Positions 22,379 to 34,848 of a DNA stretch of 64,000 bases are shown here, in pieces; within the stretch, counting starts at the first letter, position 1; each line of letters starts with the position of its first letter. Below the pieces are notes generated by a model. That model ran no database searches, was not told where the DNA came from, and was given only the letters and a program-made list of their open reading frames with translations. The position numbers and the translations under genes are program-made. Source of the DNA: Oegoconia quadripuncta (taxonomy: Eukaryota > Arthropoda > Insecta > Lepidoptera > Autostichidae); contig OX438743.1 in the NCBI GenBank assembly GCA_949316235.1, positions 20,209,771-20,273,770 of the forward strand, in the 5' to 3' direction.

Positions 22379-23880
22379 AGACTGGCAGATCTCCGCACAA
22401 ATGTGACAATTCTACCAATCAATCAGCACTGGGTTCGTGGTGTGAGGATCAGTGGAGGAGCAGTGGGGATGTATAGGATATGCCAAGGATAGCAAATAAC
22501 AAAACGCAGTGACATACTTTTGCAAGTTTTTATTTCTCCTGTAATAACATTCGGTACAGTGGCCTAAACGTTTAGACAATAATTTTTGTATACACCGTTT
22601 TTTTTACAGAGGAACGGTTGTTACATCTTAATGAATTTGAATAATAACTACCTACATGTCTTATATAAAATGATATCTACACCTAAACACTAAACACAGA
22701 CTAGATACAGTCGGAATCACAATGAAATCAATCTGTACGTCCAAGAAAAATGAACCTTATCATTAGAGATTCATTTTACTTACTACGCTGTGCGGTAACT
22801 TTTACGGAATATCTTTACTTATTCCGTATTTTATATTTCTTGTCATAATATAAGTATTCCATGGTGTTTATTGCCTGACAACATATAACTTTTTTTTTCT
22901 CACAAATGTCCACATTGTGGATTTTTATTAGATTTGGTAAGCATGGTTACTACGAAAGTGAATTGTCAATAAATAGGCGCAAATATTGTATTTCTGTCCC
23001 ATATCAACATGTAAGTGGGTTAGAAAGAGATGCAAATAGTTAACAGATGTCAGCTTAGGACTTATTTACATACAACTATGGATTTAAATGAAGAGAAATA
23101 AAAAACACGCTACGTATTGGTAAAGATGTTCCTTAAAAACTACCTTTCTTAAAAGCTAAGTTAAATTTGCCCAGTATGGCTGGTGATTTTAAATGCCGAC
23201 TGTACCTACTCGGTTAGAACTCGCTTAACCCTTTACCGGTTAAAGTGGCCTCAAGAGATTATCAGTAGGAGAGTGCACTAAACGAACAACATTTTGATTT
23301 CTGTTGGAATTTTCGACTTACGCTTTATACAAATACGACACCCTTATGCCTAAGCTGTGTTCACTGTAAACCGACTGTATGCACAGCTGGGCCCTATTTC
23401 ACAAATCTGACAATTGTAATCTACAATCTGAATTCATTACTAACCATATTAGACAATGTGCAACTATTTATGTCACATGTTTAAACATAATCAGCAATGT
23501 ACGACGAATTTTCATGGCAAATGACATTATCACTTTGCAGGCTCCTCCCGTACCTTGATTCTATGGGTCGACCGAGAAACACGGTAGAATATAACCAACA
23601 AAAAGTTTTTTATTAAAAAAAAGTCACGTCATTGCATATTTGAACGGAAGTTTATAAATTTTCATACTGTTCCTTGACTGTTCCGGTAAAAAAATGCAGC
23701 AGTAATACGTCTACAACTGATAGAAAAATACGGGTAATTTTAGATTTTTCTTCAATTCTGTAAATTGGAATAATATTTGGCAAACGCCACATCACTCCTC
23801 ATATCTTGTACATTACTGAGTATTTTTTCAATCTAAAAAGTACCGCTTGATTTCAGTCCATTGTTATTCTATTCTTATAT
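22379..23880. other. Intergenic, nothing recognised
   Basis: AT-rich sequence with no frame above about 60 codons that looks coding, no tRNA-like block, and no inverted repeat that I could find by eye. Confidence 0.5.
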
Positions 23881-23884
23881 TTGC

Positions 23885-24240
23885 CATGGGGTTGGGCATA
23901 TACCTAAAGGCAGCTCGACAAGTAAAGCCTTCAACAAGAAGGCTGCCGGGGAAGCACTGGCACTTAGTACGCATTCTAGCAAGAGCACTCAAGGGGCACT
24001 GCTGTCTGAACAAACACATGCTCAACGTAGGACTTTGAGAAACGGGGATGTGCAGACATTACCTCACTGCAGAGGAAACACCTGTACATCTGCTGTGTGA
24101 ATGTACCAGGGAAATAATCCAATTCCTCAGAGGAAAATCTGAGCAATGAACTGTAGGTTACTGGCGATCGCAATAGATTGGCAACGGTTGTAGTGATATA
24201 TATCTCCGAGACCTGCAACAGCCATACATACAACCAATAC
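23885..24240 (+). repeat. LINE 3' end, older copy
   Basis: It encodes fragments such as KAFNKKAAGEALALS and ALLSEQTHAQR in shifting frames, then GTAGGTTACTGGCGATCGCA and CTGCAACAGCCATACA. It aligns along its length with the better preserved copy at 28420-28830. Confidence 0.75.
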
Positions 24241-24369
24241 GAAGGCAGCTCGACCCTTTTTCGCCTGCTTTCGCTCTTTCCTACTGGCCAACTTATAGAC
24301 TTCATAAGCCTTATGACACAGGTTGGTGGAAACAGCATGTAGTCTCTAGGTTCGGGATACCCCTTACCT

Positions 24370-24690
24370 TTTTTTTTGTTTATGCACAACGGGTTGGTAT
24401 TACCCGCCTCCACACTCCTGCCACTGCAACTCCTGTAAGCCAGGATCAACAGTGGTACTCTGCACTTGGAGGACTGACTATCTTATCTCTGACAACCGGA
24501 ACACAACAATGCTATAAACATTGCTGCTTGGTGGCAGATTTAGATAAGACGGTGGTAGCTAGCCAGGCGGACATTTAAAATGCCCGACCACCAACCAAAC
24601 CGAGTACTTAAACATGTACCCCGCTGGGGTTCGAACACGCGACCTCCGAATCGTAAACCCAATGTTGTTTACATTGAGCCACGGAGGCGG
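24370..24690 (-). repeat. SINE-A copy, full-length or nearly so
   Basis: Same head (reverse of GAGCCACGGAGGCGG at 24676-24690), body and poly-T end as at 22004-22334. It differs between about 24400 and 24470. Confidence 0.8.
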
Positions 24691-24699
24691 TTAAAGTAT

Positions 24700-25072
24700 A
24701 ACCTAAATGAGGCATACGTCTTGCGGCCATGGCATCGCAATACACAGAAGGTGCTTCATTGATCCCTTTTCTTTGGTGCATGCTCTGCAGGTTGAATTTT
24801 CAACTATGCCCATTTTAAATATGAGGTCCCTTGTTCCATAATTAATAATTCTGATGTTAAGCGTTGGTGGTCCGAGGGTAGAAGCGCGCTCACTCAGAAC
24901 CCCTAACTTATTTGAGAGATTGGCTATCAGGCTTGTGGTAGCTCCAGACCGACATGTACATATGATGTACCAGGAACCAAACCGAGTAGTAAACATGTAT
25001 TCTGCTGGTAATCGAATCCACAATCTGTCCTAAAACCCTATATTATTTACATTTGAGCTTAGGAGGCGGCCT
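24700..25072 (-). repeat. LINE C-terminal scrap and a diverged SINE-A
   Basis: On the minus strand 24706-24825 reads FKMGIVENSTCRACTKEKGS then MKHLLC, a Cys/His motif of LINE ORF2 C-termini. From 24850 to 25072 a decayed SINE-A follows (GTTAAGCGTTGGTGG ... GAGCTTAGGAGGCGG). Confidence 0.55.
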
Positions 25073-25097
25073 CATGCCTCTCACACTAATGCACTTC

Positions 25098-25592
25098 TAC
25101 AAAATACAGATAGGGCAAATGTTTGTGTGGTGAATATTTATTTATTCCCGAGTCATGGATGTTTATTTAAATATTTATGTATTTTTATCAGATATCTAGT
25201 ATCGATAGCTTTGCTTAGTTTGGGACTAGCTAATTGGTGAGTGTTCGAAATAATTTATATTAATGAAATACGACAGTTGCGGCAACCGCGATATATATAA
25301 AAATAAATACAATACAATACAAATACACTTTATTGTACAAAAGGATAACATACAATATATCGGACACTTACACCAATCATCTAGTTCAAAACTAAGCAAA
25401 GCTTATACTATGGATACTAGATAACGGATAAACATACATAAATATTTATATAAACGTCCATGACTCGGGAATAAGTGTTCGTGTTCATCACACAAACGTT
25501 TACCTCTCGCGAGATCCGAACCAGCAACCGTTGGTTTCGCTGAGAGGATCACTATCCACTGCACCAATCTGTCGTGTTACATGTTTACTTTG
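25098..25592. repeat. Two SINE-C copies in opposite orientation
   Basis: 25110-25258 (plus, head lost) has GCAAATGTTTGTGTGGTGAA, CGAGTCATGGATGTTTAT and TTTGGGACTAGCTAATTGG. 25330-25592 (minus) ends in CCACTGCACCAATCTGTCG, the reversed head, and holds CGGGAATAAGTGTTCG. Between them are ATACAATACAATA repeats. Confidence 0.7.
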
Positions 25593-26185
25593 GGAGAGTA
25601 GGTTCCATAGTAACATTCTGTACAGTTTAATGACCTGAAATATATATAGAAAAACCATGTTATAGCTCTCAAGACATACCAGTACAGTCATGAGTACAAA
25701 TTAAACATATTAAATCACAATACGTCATCCCCACACGCTATAATATACATACCATTTATCATTTTTTTTTGGAAATGTAAATGGACTTTTCATTAGACAG
25801 ATTAAAAAAACGGAATTGACAGATTGGTTACTTAACCTGTTGGTGACTAGTTGCTCCAACAATACAACCCTTGTCAAACCATTTGAATTGACAACTACCG
25901 ATGAAAAAACTCATGACATAATTGTGTTACTAAATAAATAATAAGTGCTGTGTACACACGTGTAAGTTTAATAATTATTATAAATTATAATAACAGGTAT
26001 TGAATTTACAAACGAACGAGTATTAAGTTGTGAACATATTCGCCACAGATATAAAAAAAAGAAGCTAGGCTTCAAGGTAATTGAATTAAACAAAACCGGT
26101 GCGCATTCAGCCCAAGATTAATTATAAATTGAAAATTAAGAAAATCCCCGAGATACTATGAGAATATCATCCATATTTGGTTTGT
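25593..26185. other. Intergenic, nothing recognised
   Basis: AT-rich, with no repeat or coding pattern seen. Confidence 0.45.
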
Positions 26186-26189
26186 GGGA

Positions 26190-26338
26190 GGGCTTTTAAA
26201 TGTCCGCCTGATTAGCTACCCCCATCATATCTAAACCTATAAGATGGGGTTTCCGTGTCTACGCTTCCACCTTCGGCCTCATGGTCTTTTACATCAGGTG
26301 GATTGAGATCAAGTGCTAACCCGTTGTGCATAAAAAAA
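26190..26338 (+). repeat. SINE-A 3' part, diverged
   Basis: GGGCTTTTAAATGTCCGCCT, ACGCTTCCACCTTCGGCCTC and CCCGTTGTGCATAAAAA match the SINE-A body and end. The head and the middle are missing. Confidence 0.65.
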
Positions 26339-26339
26339 A

Positions 26340-28160
26340 TATAAACAAATAGCTGAACCGATTTCGATCAAACAAGGCTAAGAACCATCTCGCAAACAAA
26401 CCATTCCTAAATCGGTTCAGTCGTTTTGGTGCTACAGTGCCACATATACACATAGGCTTCAAACTTATAATAACTCATTGCATAGGGTATTAAAAAAAAT
26501 ATATACTGTGCTAATATGACTTAAAGTGAAGCCCCTTTTCTAAACGGGTGCCCCTTATCTTATATCTATAGAGTGACTTCACTTGTATCATATCGTCGTC
26601 TTTCTTTTTTCTTGGTCTAAGCGAATGGATCAGTGTTTACGATTTGGACAGTGCAAATACAGACTCAAAAATATCCAAAATAAATTATACAATAATGGTT
26701 TCAAGGCATCTTGCTTAAATATCAGTAAACCGCAAAGTAAAGGATCGAACGAACGCAACGTAAAGCTACCTAGCCCGAGATCCAATATTTTCTAAAAATT
26801 ATTTGGCTATAGGTCCGCTGAATACTTAACAAAAAATCGATTTTCTTAATCGGGGAGACAACAGTCGAAAATTCCGGCAGATATTTATAAGATCCAGATT
26901 TGTAATTTTATATACGAAAGTCAGTCGCGAGGCCATCAGGAAGCTTCTATTGGTCTATATAATTTGTTATTTTTTTTTATTTTACTTATAGAATAGTCAT
27001 TATTGCTTCATGTTTGCAAAGAAAAATCCCACCAAATTAATCATTACATTTCCATGAGTCAACATTTTGATACAAGGGTAATCTATATCAATACACATAA
27101 CTGGTGTTGCCATCTGTTGTACTATTTTAATTGGGAAAATAAATATAAGTGTAACTGACTCGGTGGGCAAAATTAAATAACTAACACAAAATGGTAATGG
27201 AGATACATTTAAGAATAGTTTTAGAATGTTTACTACATTTTCTCTATACTGCTTTACCATTAATCAATTTGAATGTTTTGTAAGAAAATATGTATATATA
27301 TATATATATATATATAATTCGTTTACATCCATAAATAACATAATAATTTCAGTAGTAACATCTATAGTATGAAAAATCAGTAGAAAACGCGAGAAACATT
27401 CAAAGGTTACTCCCTCCCTCAGCATTGAATAATAATAATAACAATGTTTATAAAAATGCAATTGGAAAGCTTGAAATCAATCTAATAACAATAATTATAT
27501 TTTAGGACAATTATAATTATCAAGGAGAGAAGTGGAAATAATCAACCATCATCATACCATAATATACATACATGTACATCTAAAATAAATGCTAAAATAT
27601 ACACAAGGACCTTAAAACTACGTTATTGAGACGAAAAACATATAAAACACTATAAAACTATGCACACTCTCTCCTCGAGTTACCAAAACTGGACATATTG
27701 GAATACTTTAACGCTAATCCTTTTAAGGATATTCCTGAGTTATATTCAACATACTTTATACATACATTACATTAGGCCCGTTTGTGTCAACAGTGAATTA
27801 AACAACTTAACCGAACTTGATAAAGTTGTATGGATACCATAGACCACGCAACCTAATTTCGGATTATCGTGAGTTGATACAAATGGACCTTGGGACAATA
27901 TACCACCACCGTCCCATGGACCTACCACCTCTCGGTATACGAGTCGAAGCTGCTAGTGGTTTGGACCTTGGGACAGTCATAGCTAAGTAGAAAATAATTT
28001 GGTTTCGAGTTTTATACAGTACACGCCAAATATCTTTGGGTGTAGCCATCGACCACATAACCCATAAATGTTTCAACTAACTGAGATATCGCATTCTAAT
28101 TGGCACAACATACTTATGTATCTCTTGACAGATCCAATGACAACCTATTTGGTGTACCAT
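26340..28160. other. Intergenic, no gene recognised
   Basis: It contains a fragment with AACCGATTTCGATCAAAC and CGGTTCAGTCGTTTTGG (26355-26445), a dispersed-repeat motif common in Lepidoptera, and an (AT)n microsatellite at 27293-27315. The 70-codon minus-strand frame at 27864-28076 has no recognised domain. Confidence 0.45.
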
Positions 28161-28167
28161 GACTGCT

Positions 28168-29253
28168 GGGTGTGTAATGTTTGATATAATAACAAAAAGT
28201 CTAATTATCAGATTGTATAATTTCATTTGATATAATTTTGCTTAGTATAATGTTCAAATGATATAACGTTCTGTTTATATAATTTCACTTACTATAAATC
28301 TCGTTTACATAATATTTACTTTCTATAATGTTCATTTGCCATAATGAACAATAGGTCTGTGTAGTCATAAAAAAAATACTAACATCCGTTAGTATTGTAC
28401 CTAACTAAACTCTGGACGAACACGCCAGGTTTAACACACTCCAAATCACTAATCAAAGCCTTTAACAAGAAGGCGGCCGGCGAAGCGCTGGCACTCAGTA
28501 GAAACAATTTACGCATTCTCACAAGGGCACTAACGGGACACTGCTGTCTGAGCAAACACATGCTCAACATAGGGCTCCGAGAAACAGGAATGTGCAGACT
28601 TTGCCTCCTCGCAGAGGAAACACCTGCGCATCTGCTGTGTGAATGTGGCCCGCTAATGCGTAAACGTAATATGCACCTGGGCAGCCACTTATTACACCCG
28701 GATGAGATAAAAACCATCGGTGCCAGGAAAATTATCCAAACTGTAGGTTAGTGGCGATCACAATAGATCGGCAACGGTCGCAGTGATACAGGTCTCCGAT
28801 GACCTGCAACAGCCACACACACATACAATACAATACAATTGTACCTAACCTCTCCTCTAGTTTTTTGCCCAATTCTCGTAGCTCGCTTCGCTCGATGCCC
28901 GCTCCACTTCGCACGTGTTACTTGTTGATTGTTGTATGAATTTGGTGAAAAGACCATTATGTGAAATGAAAATTATGTCTAGTGAACATTATCACAAACG
29001 ATAATTATATACTATGAGCATTATGACTAGCGGTAATTATATGAAATGAACGTTATAACAAATGATAATTATATTTAATAATTATATTTAATAATTATTA
29101 TGCCAAGTGTTGTTATAGCAAATGATTGTTGTTTCGTAAACATTATACTAAATGAAATAATATTAAACAACTTTGTGCCTTTTGAAAATTGTATCAAGTA
29201 TTATGTCTAATGAAATTATATTTTTTGTTATTATATCAAACATTACACACCCC
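28168..29253. mobile_element. Fold-back-like element built of 16-bp repeats
   Basis: It is bounded by inverted ends of about 30 bp (GGGTGTGTAATGTTTGATAT on the left; the same, reversed, at 29224-29253). Inside the left end (28168-28360) runs a degenerate array of about 16-bp units with consensus TATAATGTTCATTTGA. The right side (about 28940-29253) holds the same units inverted. The middle carries a LINE 3' end (28420-28830). No transposase is seen. The layout recalls fold-back elements whose long inverted arms are made of short tandem repeats (inference). Confidence 0.65.
28420..28830 (+). repeat. LINE 3' end inside the fold-back element
   Basis: A 118-codon frame reads FNKKAAGEALALSRNN, ALTGHCCLSKHMLN, then the zinc-knuckle-like MCRLCLLAEETPAHLLCECG. 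It stops near 28749 and is followed by TAGTGGCGATCACAATAGAT and CTGCAACAGCCACACA. This is the C-terminus of a LINE ORF2 and is 5'-truncated. Confidence 0.75.
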
Positions 29254-29261
29254 ATAATTGC

Positions 29262-29700
29262 TATACCAAAAGGTCGCGGGTTCGAATCCCGCTACGGGCA
29301 TATGCTTATATGATGACTACGGACCTGTGCACTGAGTTATGAATGTTTTCATCTATACCGGATGAGTTTTTTTACCGCAAGAAAAAAAAATGGGGCATAT
29401 TAGGTAAGTGAAATAGAAGGTATTGGCATAGGTAGTTTTTTTTCCAATATCATCATCGAATCATCCGGCCGGCGCGTGCGTGGATGATGGTTTGAAAAAA
29501 AATTAAACTACCTATGCCAATAATTTCTATTTCACTTACCCAATATGACCTATTTTTTTCCTTACGATAAAAAATCTCATCCGGTATAATATTTATTTAC
29601 AAAAAAAATGTATTTGTGGTAGTACATCAACAATCTGGTATTCATACTACAAGCCAAGTGGAACTAGATGGCGCTGTGTTTAGACACATAGGATATTTAT
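29262..29700 (+). repeat. SINE-B split by an inverted-repeat MITE (29358-29584)
   Basis: The SINE-B head (GCGGGTTCGAATCCCGCTAC) is at 29276 and its tail (GAACTAGATGGCGCTGTG) at 29660. At TATA in its middle a 227-bp element starts CCGGATGAG and ends CTCATCCGG. It has arms of roughly 90 bp that both contain TAAGTGAAATAGAA and TTGGCATAGGTAG. Confidence 0.78.
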
Positions 29701-30944
29701 TTATATTTAATATGTTGATAGGACTAGCCAATATCTTTGGGCGTCTGTTCCTTTATTCTGATACCCCTCGCCTGTTACTACGAGACTATTGGTTATATGG
29801 TCTATGGTGTATAGTAGAGTCAGCCACAAGTGCTAATACTTAAGTTACAAAAACGAAAGCGCTCATCGAGCGAAAAACGTCCGCAACGCGTTCTTTATTT
29901 GCTCAAGGTGTGTTTTGTCCTTTGAGCCTAACATTACTTTAGAAAATTTAATTAACAATAACTCGAGCTCCGATTTGTTGGAGTCTTGAAAGCAAATTCG
30001 ATTCCCTGTTAGAGAGGACTCGGAGATTGGAATACAAACACGTCAGTACTCTTGTGTAACAAGTCCTGAGGCTACATGTTCACACTATGTCGTGTGATAT
30101 TTAACAATTCCCTTCTTGTTATCACAATGAAACGCCTAACATTTCACTTCTCTTCTTTTTATGGCGTCATAACTGTCATCTCCTATTCAAGCATTCACAT
30201 GGGTGATCGCATTTAGGTTAAATCTACTTTCATTGTCATTCTATACAAGTCGACTACTTGCCATAGACCCGTCTCAACACAGGATATGGAAGGATACACC
30301 CATCGCTCTGCCCATCACTGGTCTATGCTCTTATGATATGAATTAACACATTTTCGTACTCTTGTCGCGACTAAATTAAGTTTTAGCCGAGTTCTGAACA
30401 GCAGGAGGTTTATGTCTGTATGTTCACCAATATTTAGGTCAATTGTTAACCGATTTTGATGCTTATTTTTTGTATGATAAGGTTTACTGCCGGAGTAGTT
30501 CAATACGAATTTAGTTAAAATCTGATGTTGCAGTCCAGAGATAGACTCAAATGGTATGTAATTAGTTTCGGATTCGGATATGATTTAAATTTGTTAAGTA
30601 ATAATAATTTGTGAACAATTAAATTCACTCGCACATTCACACATAATTATTGAAATTTTACCAAATACCTACCTATATGATACCTTCTCGTGTCTAGCTT
30701 TTTATGGTTTATCACTTGCAGTTGTTTTTGAGTTGATTTTAGATATAGATTGTTGTTTTTGTTTACTTTTAGTTAATGTTTAAATTTATTCATAGAGTAA
30801 TAGTAATTAATTCCTTGGTGGCAGCAACTACTCTACTTGAGGGGGGACTGAAAATCAGCAAATCTGCTGAGTCCCTACCCTTTCATCTCAACTTTGTCCA
30901 ATGCTCATAAACAGTTTGGAAATTATGTTAATTTTGGGATGAAT
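29701..30944. other. Intergenic, nothing recognised
   Basis: No coding frame or repeat that I can name. Confidence 0.45.
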
Positions 30945-30945
30945 A

Positions 30946-31235
30946 CCGCCTCCGTGGCTCAATGTAAACAACATTGGGTTTACGATTGGGAGGTCGCGGG
31001 TTCGATCCCCAGCGTGGTACATGTTTAAGTACTCTGTTTGGTTGGCGGTAGGGCATTTTAAATGTCCGCCTGGCTAGCAACCATCATCTTATCTACATCT
31101 GCCGCCAAGCAGTAATGTTAACAGCATTGTTGTGTTCCGGTTGTCAGAGATAAGCTAGCCAGTCCACCAAATGTGTTCGGGTTTCGTGGTCAGCACGCTT
31201 CCACCTTCGACCTCATCTTTACTTAACATCAGGTG
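30946..31235 (+). repeat. SINE-A copy, 3' end altered
   Basis: The head CCGCCTCCGTGGCTCAATGT with B-box GGTTCGATCCCC starts at 30946. The body runs through GCCGCCAAGCAGTAATG to CTTAACATCAGGTGG, where the usual poly-A end is replaced by other sequence. Confidence 0.8.
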
Positions 31236-31504
31236 GCGTCGTCGGTAGGAGCGAACTGAAAACCAGTAAAAACCTATTTGATTTCGCTCCTTAATAAAAA
31301 CGTTCTTTTTAAGTTAATGTAAAGCATAAATAAATCACTTCTTTGTACTTCACGCCGATTTGGGTTTAAAAATGAACCGGTAAACAAGCCCTGCTCTCCC
31401 ACTCGCCGAACTCCCTATTGGGAGTGGGATATTAAACAACCTGAGCACAACAATGCATTGTTGCTTGGCAGACCTACGTCAAAATAATCAAACATTTCTT
31501 ATGG

Positions 31505-31670
31505 ATAAATCATAGTTCATACAAATTATAATAAGTATTTATTTACAAAAAAAAATATGTATTTATGTAGTATATCAACCATCTGGTATCCACAACACAA
31601 GCATATAGTTGCTTAATGTGGAACTAGATGGCATTATGTGTACGTTCAAGGATATTTATTATTACTATTT
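31505..31670 (+). repeat. SINE-B, 5'-truncated
   Basis: It starts within the body (TTATAATAAGTATTTATTTAC), then CATCTGGTATCCACAACACA and GAACTAGATGGCATTATG. The tRNA head is absent. Confidence 0.7.
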
Positions 31671-31714
31671 ATTATCACTATATATGTAGGTATATTTTAC
31701 ACTATCGTTGCATG

Positions 31715-31965
31715 TAAGTTGATGTTCATATCTAACATATATATATGTTTATAGCTATTGTTTAGAATATATTATTTTATATTTTTTTTTAAATCATTGG
31801 CGCACAACCTACTTGCTTTTATCCCGTTCTAATTTTTTCTCTACCCAAAGGTTGTCTGGTAGAAATCGCTTAATAGCGAGTGTACAGTTATTATGTTTTT
31901 TGAAGGTATATTTATGAAATGTATTGTAGAATTTTTGTGCAATAAAATGTACTTTATTGATTGAT
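31715..31965 (+). repeat. LINE-type 3' end repeat (first of two)
   Basis: GCGCACAACCTAC...CCAAAGGTTGTCTGGTAGAA, ATCGCTTAATAGCG and the final TGTGCAATAAAATGTACTTT. It resembles 47760-47925 (CGCACAACCTACCTA, GTCGCCTGGAAGAGATCGCT, TGTGCAATAAAGTG). It is a widespread 3'-end motif; the clade was not determined. Confidence 0.55.
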
Positions 31966-32224
31966 TATAATCGTCCAGATCGTGATATTTTATGTATTTT
32001 ATAATAAAAGATAAAGGTGGTAGGGTCTACTTGTCGTGAATATAGGGATGTGTTAAAATCATTTAAACAACAAACAACTTTGACTCCTAATTCCTATATA
32101 CTAATATGTAAATAAATTGAATAACCAGCATGACATTATAATGGACACATTATACATAGCAATATACCTAATAAACATGTTTATTAAAATGAATTGTAAA
32201 ACATAAAATTGTTTATCATCACCA

Positions 32225-32725
32225 AAACCGGTAATGGGTAAAGGTACGATGTGCTGTGTGGTTTCGGCGCTCAAATATTATAGAACTAACCCGTTTCTTC
32301 TCGTGGGTCTCGTAAATGGCGACTAAGAGACTTCACAACAAAAAAACATCTATAGATTTGCACATTTCAACGGCGATGGGCTCACTCTTTGTGGCGTGTA
32401 CATTTCTGTATATTTCATAAGGTGAAACGTGGATGTTCTTTTTTTTATCCACAACGGGTTAGCACTTGACCTTAATCACACCTGATGTTAAGTGAAGATG
32501 AGGCCGAAGGTGGTAGCGTACTGACCCGAAAACCCCATCTTATTTGGGGGACTGGCTATCTTATCTCTGACAACCGGAACACAACAATGCTATTAACATT
32601 GCTGTTTGGTGGCAGATTTAGTTAAGATCTTTCAACCATTAAACTCTTAATGTATGGAACACTCAAACACTCTTGACCTTCATCCTATTTGGGATAAAGG
32701 TCGTGACAGTATGTATGTAAGAATA
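32225..32725. repeat. Repeat R copy split by a SINE-A 3' part (32439-32630, minus)
   Basis: Flanks with AACGGCGATGGGCTCAC, GGTGAAACGTGGATGTT, and after the SINE GTATGGAACACTCAAACACT and TTTGGGATAAAGGTCGTGAC, match 59030-59325 without the SINE. The comparison shows that the SINE landed after GGATGTT. Confidence 0.7.
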
Positions 32726-33447
32726 GGTCGTCAGAGCTCCATCCTGTTCTATCCCGTGCTTGTTAACATAAGTCTAGATCGCTCATTTCGATCGCACGCA
32801 AAATCTTAGGTATTACTTTTTTATTACTTTTATTATCCGGTATTACTTTTATTCGGATTTCGAAAATGCAAAACATATACTCACTAGATCATTGATTTAA
32901 TTATCACTCAGTTTCATGATTCTACCTAAAGTATTTACGTAATGTGAGCCATTTATTTGTACTTTCTGACGAAACTTTGTTTTTTTTTTCCATAGAAAAA
33001 ATTTCAAGAAATCGTGTTTTCGACACATGGTCACTAGTATAAGCACTGCTTTTATTACGTAATTAATAGCGCTAGACGCAATTTTTAACCTGTAGATGTT
33101 TGTGTTTGTAAATGTTTGTCAAACTATAAATAAATAAATTATTAAATAGAAAGTGAATGTTTAACATATTTTTGATAAAACTGGGCTGGTTCTAAGCCTA
33201 TGGAGGTCTTCGACCCTTAAGTGTAATTATTTTCACATTTTTATTTTTCGTTTGATAATATAAAGCGTAAAAAAAGCGTTGTCCCGATGTCCGTAAAGCT
33301 ACCCATTACGTGGTTCCTAACTAACTACTTAGCTTGAATTTCAAAAAAAAACAATAATAGTGTATATGATGAAACCTGTAATTTGCCTTATTTTTTGTAT
33401 TCGTACTTGGTAATATTTATACACAACTGTAACGCTGTTGGTTTCTT
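32726..33447. other. Intergenic, nothing recognised
   Basis: AT-rich with no supported feature. Confidence 0.45.
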
Positions 33448-33624
33448 TAATAAATAAATAAAATAAAATAAAAATAAAATAAAATAAAAATAAAATAAAA
33501 ATAAAAATAAAATAAAAATAAAATAAAATAAAAATAAAATAAAATAAAATAAAATAAAATAAAAATAAAATAAAAATAAAATAAAAATAAAATAAAAATA
33601 AAATAAAATAAAAATAAAATAAAA
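33448..33624. repeat. A-rich microsatellite (AAAAT/AAAAAT)n
   Basis: About 175 bp of alternating AAAAT and AAAAAT units. The Phe/Tyr/Leu-rich frames it produces on the minus strand are meaningless. It may derive from a retroposon tail. Confidence 0.9.
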
Positions 33625-34165
33625 GTGACTAAAACACAACAATAATTTAAAAAAATTAACCTATTACATTCACGCCAACTGGACCCTACCAACTTCACTT
33701 TTTATTACTAAAATACGGAAAACTACATTATATTTTGTATGAAATCTAGTTACTATCGTTTAGCCTTAACTGTAAGAGCCTTTTAAATATCATTCCGTCG
33801 CGTCGAACGTCAACGACACGAAAGTGACAGCATCATATGTATAAAGGCAATATTACACGGTTTAATTCTGCCTTTCAATTTGAATGAAGCAATCAAATTG
33901 AATCACTTAAACATAAAAGTGAATCGTTCAATGTCAAAGTTCAATGGTTATTACCTTTGACTTCTGCGCCTTTCAACCGTGAATCAATTTGGTTGAACCG
34001 TGAAATGTGGACTCGTGTATTTGGGCGTTAGGATGTTATCACACCTGCATGATCGACATTGCTTCTATTGCAGCAAACCGATCAGCCATCGATCGGCAAT
34101 TATTTAGTTTAGCTTTTGCTCTGGAGGCAGACATACTTAAATAATCAAATGATTCTTAAATTTAT

Positions 34166-34308
34166 GGTCCGTATTAATAAGGCAATCTTAAGATTGAGAT
34201 CGACACTCATTCCCAACACAACGTTTTTTGATGCTGTTGAAATACGCAAGAGTATATCAAGTACCAACTTAAGTTCACGTCGATCTTAAGATCGTTTTAT
34301 TAACACGG
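34166..34308. repeat. MITE-P, short version
   Basis: The ends GGTCCGTATTAATAAGGCAA and CGTTTTATTAACACGGGCC are inverted repeats matching the ends of 52299-52560. Sub-terminal GATCTTAAGATC-like words are also symmetric. Internal sequence differs from the longer copies. Confidence 0.7.
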
Positions 34309-34672
34309 GCCAGAGGCCGCCTAACGCAAAACTATAGCGATAGCAACGTACTGTCTGTCCTGGTCATTGTGTTACGATATGACAATGTCATAAACGATTA
34401 CAATTCCCGAAGCAGAGTGAAGCGGTCCGACTGCAGGAAGCCTTTACATATCATTCCATCTCGCTTTGATTGTCAAAGACATGACAGTGACAGCAACATA
34501 TTTAATTACACCTGCACGATCGACATAGATCGATAGTATCGCTAACCGACCATCGATTGATCGTGCGAGATCGTGGGTGTATATCTGGCCGATTACTCGC
34601 TGTATTCGTTCCAGGTTTGGTCCATCGCCTATGGATCGCAGTGTTTATGGACCGCAATCTTCGATCATCATC

Positions 34673-34848
34673 GATAACATTGACCAATGAGAAAACGTCA
34701 AATTGCCGAGCGAGCGATGAGCCAATCATTGCTTAATGTGTTTTATTATCAATTTCATCGATATCGTCGTCGATTGTGTTCTGATTTACCATTGGTTGGT
34801 CCATCGCTCGCTCGGCAATTTCACGGTTTCTTATTGGTCAATGTTATC
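34673..34848. repeat. Inverted-repeat MITE
   Basis: The arms at 34673-34730 and 34792-34848 share CGATAACATTGACCAAT.AGAAA and AAATTGCCGAGCGAGCGATG as reverse complements, with a few mismatches. It is non-coding. Confidence 0.75.

Noticed and set aside
27864..28076. A 70-codon minus-strand frame
   Set aside because: No domain recognised, no splice context and no supporting neighbour; could be chance.
33388..33698. Long Phe/Tyr/Leu-rich frames on the minus strand
   Set aside because: Pure translation of the AAAAT microsatellite.
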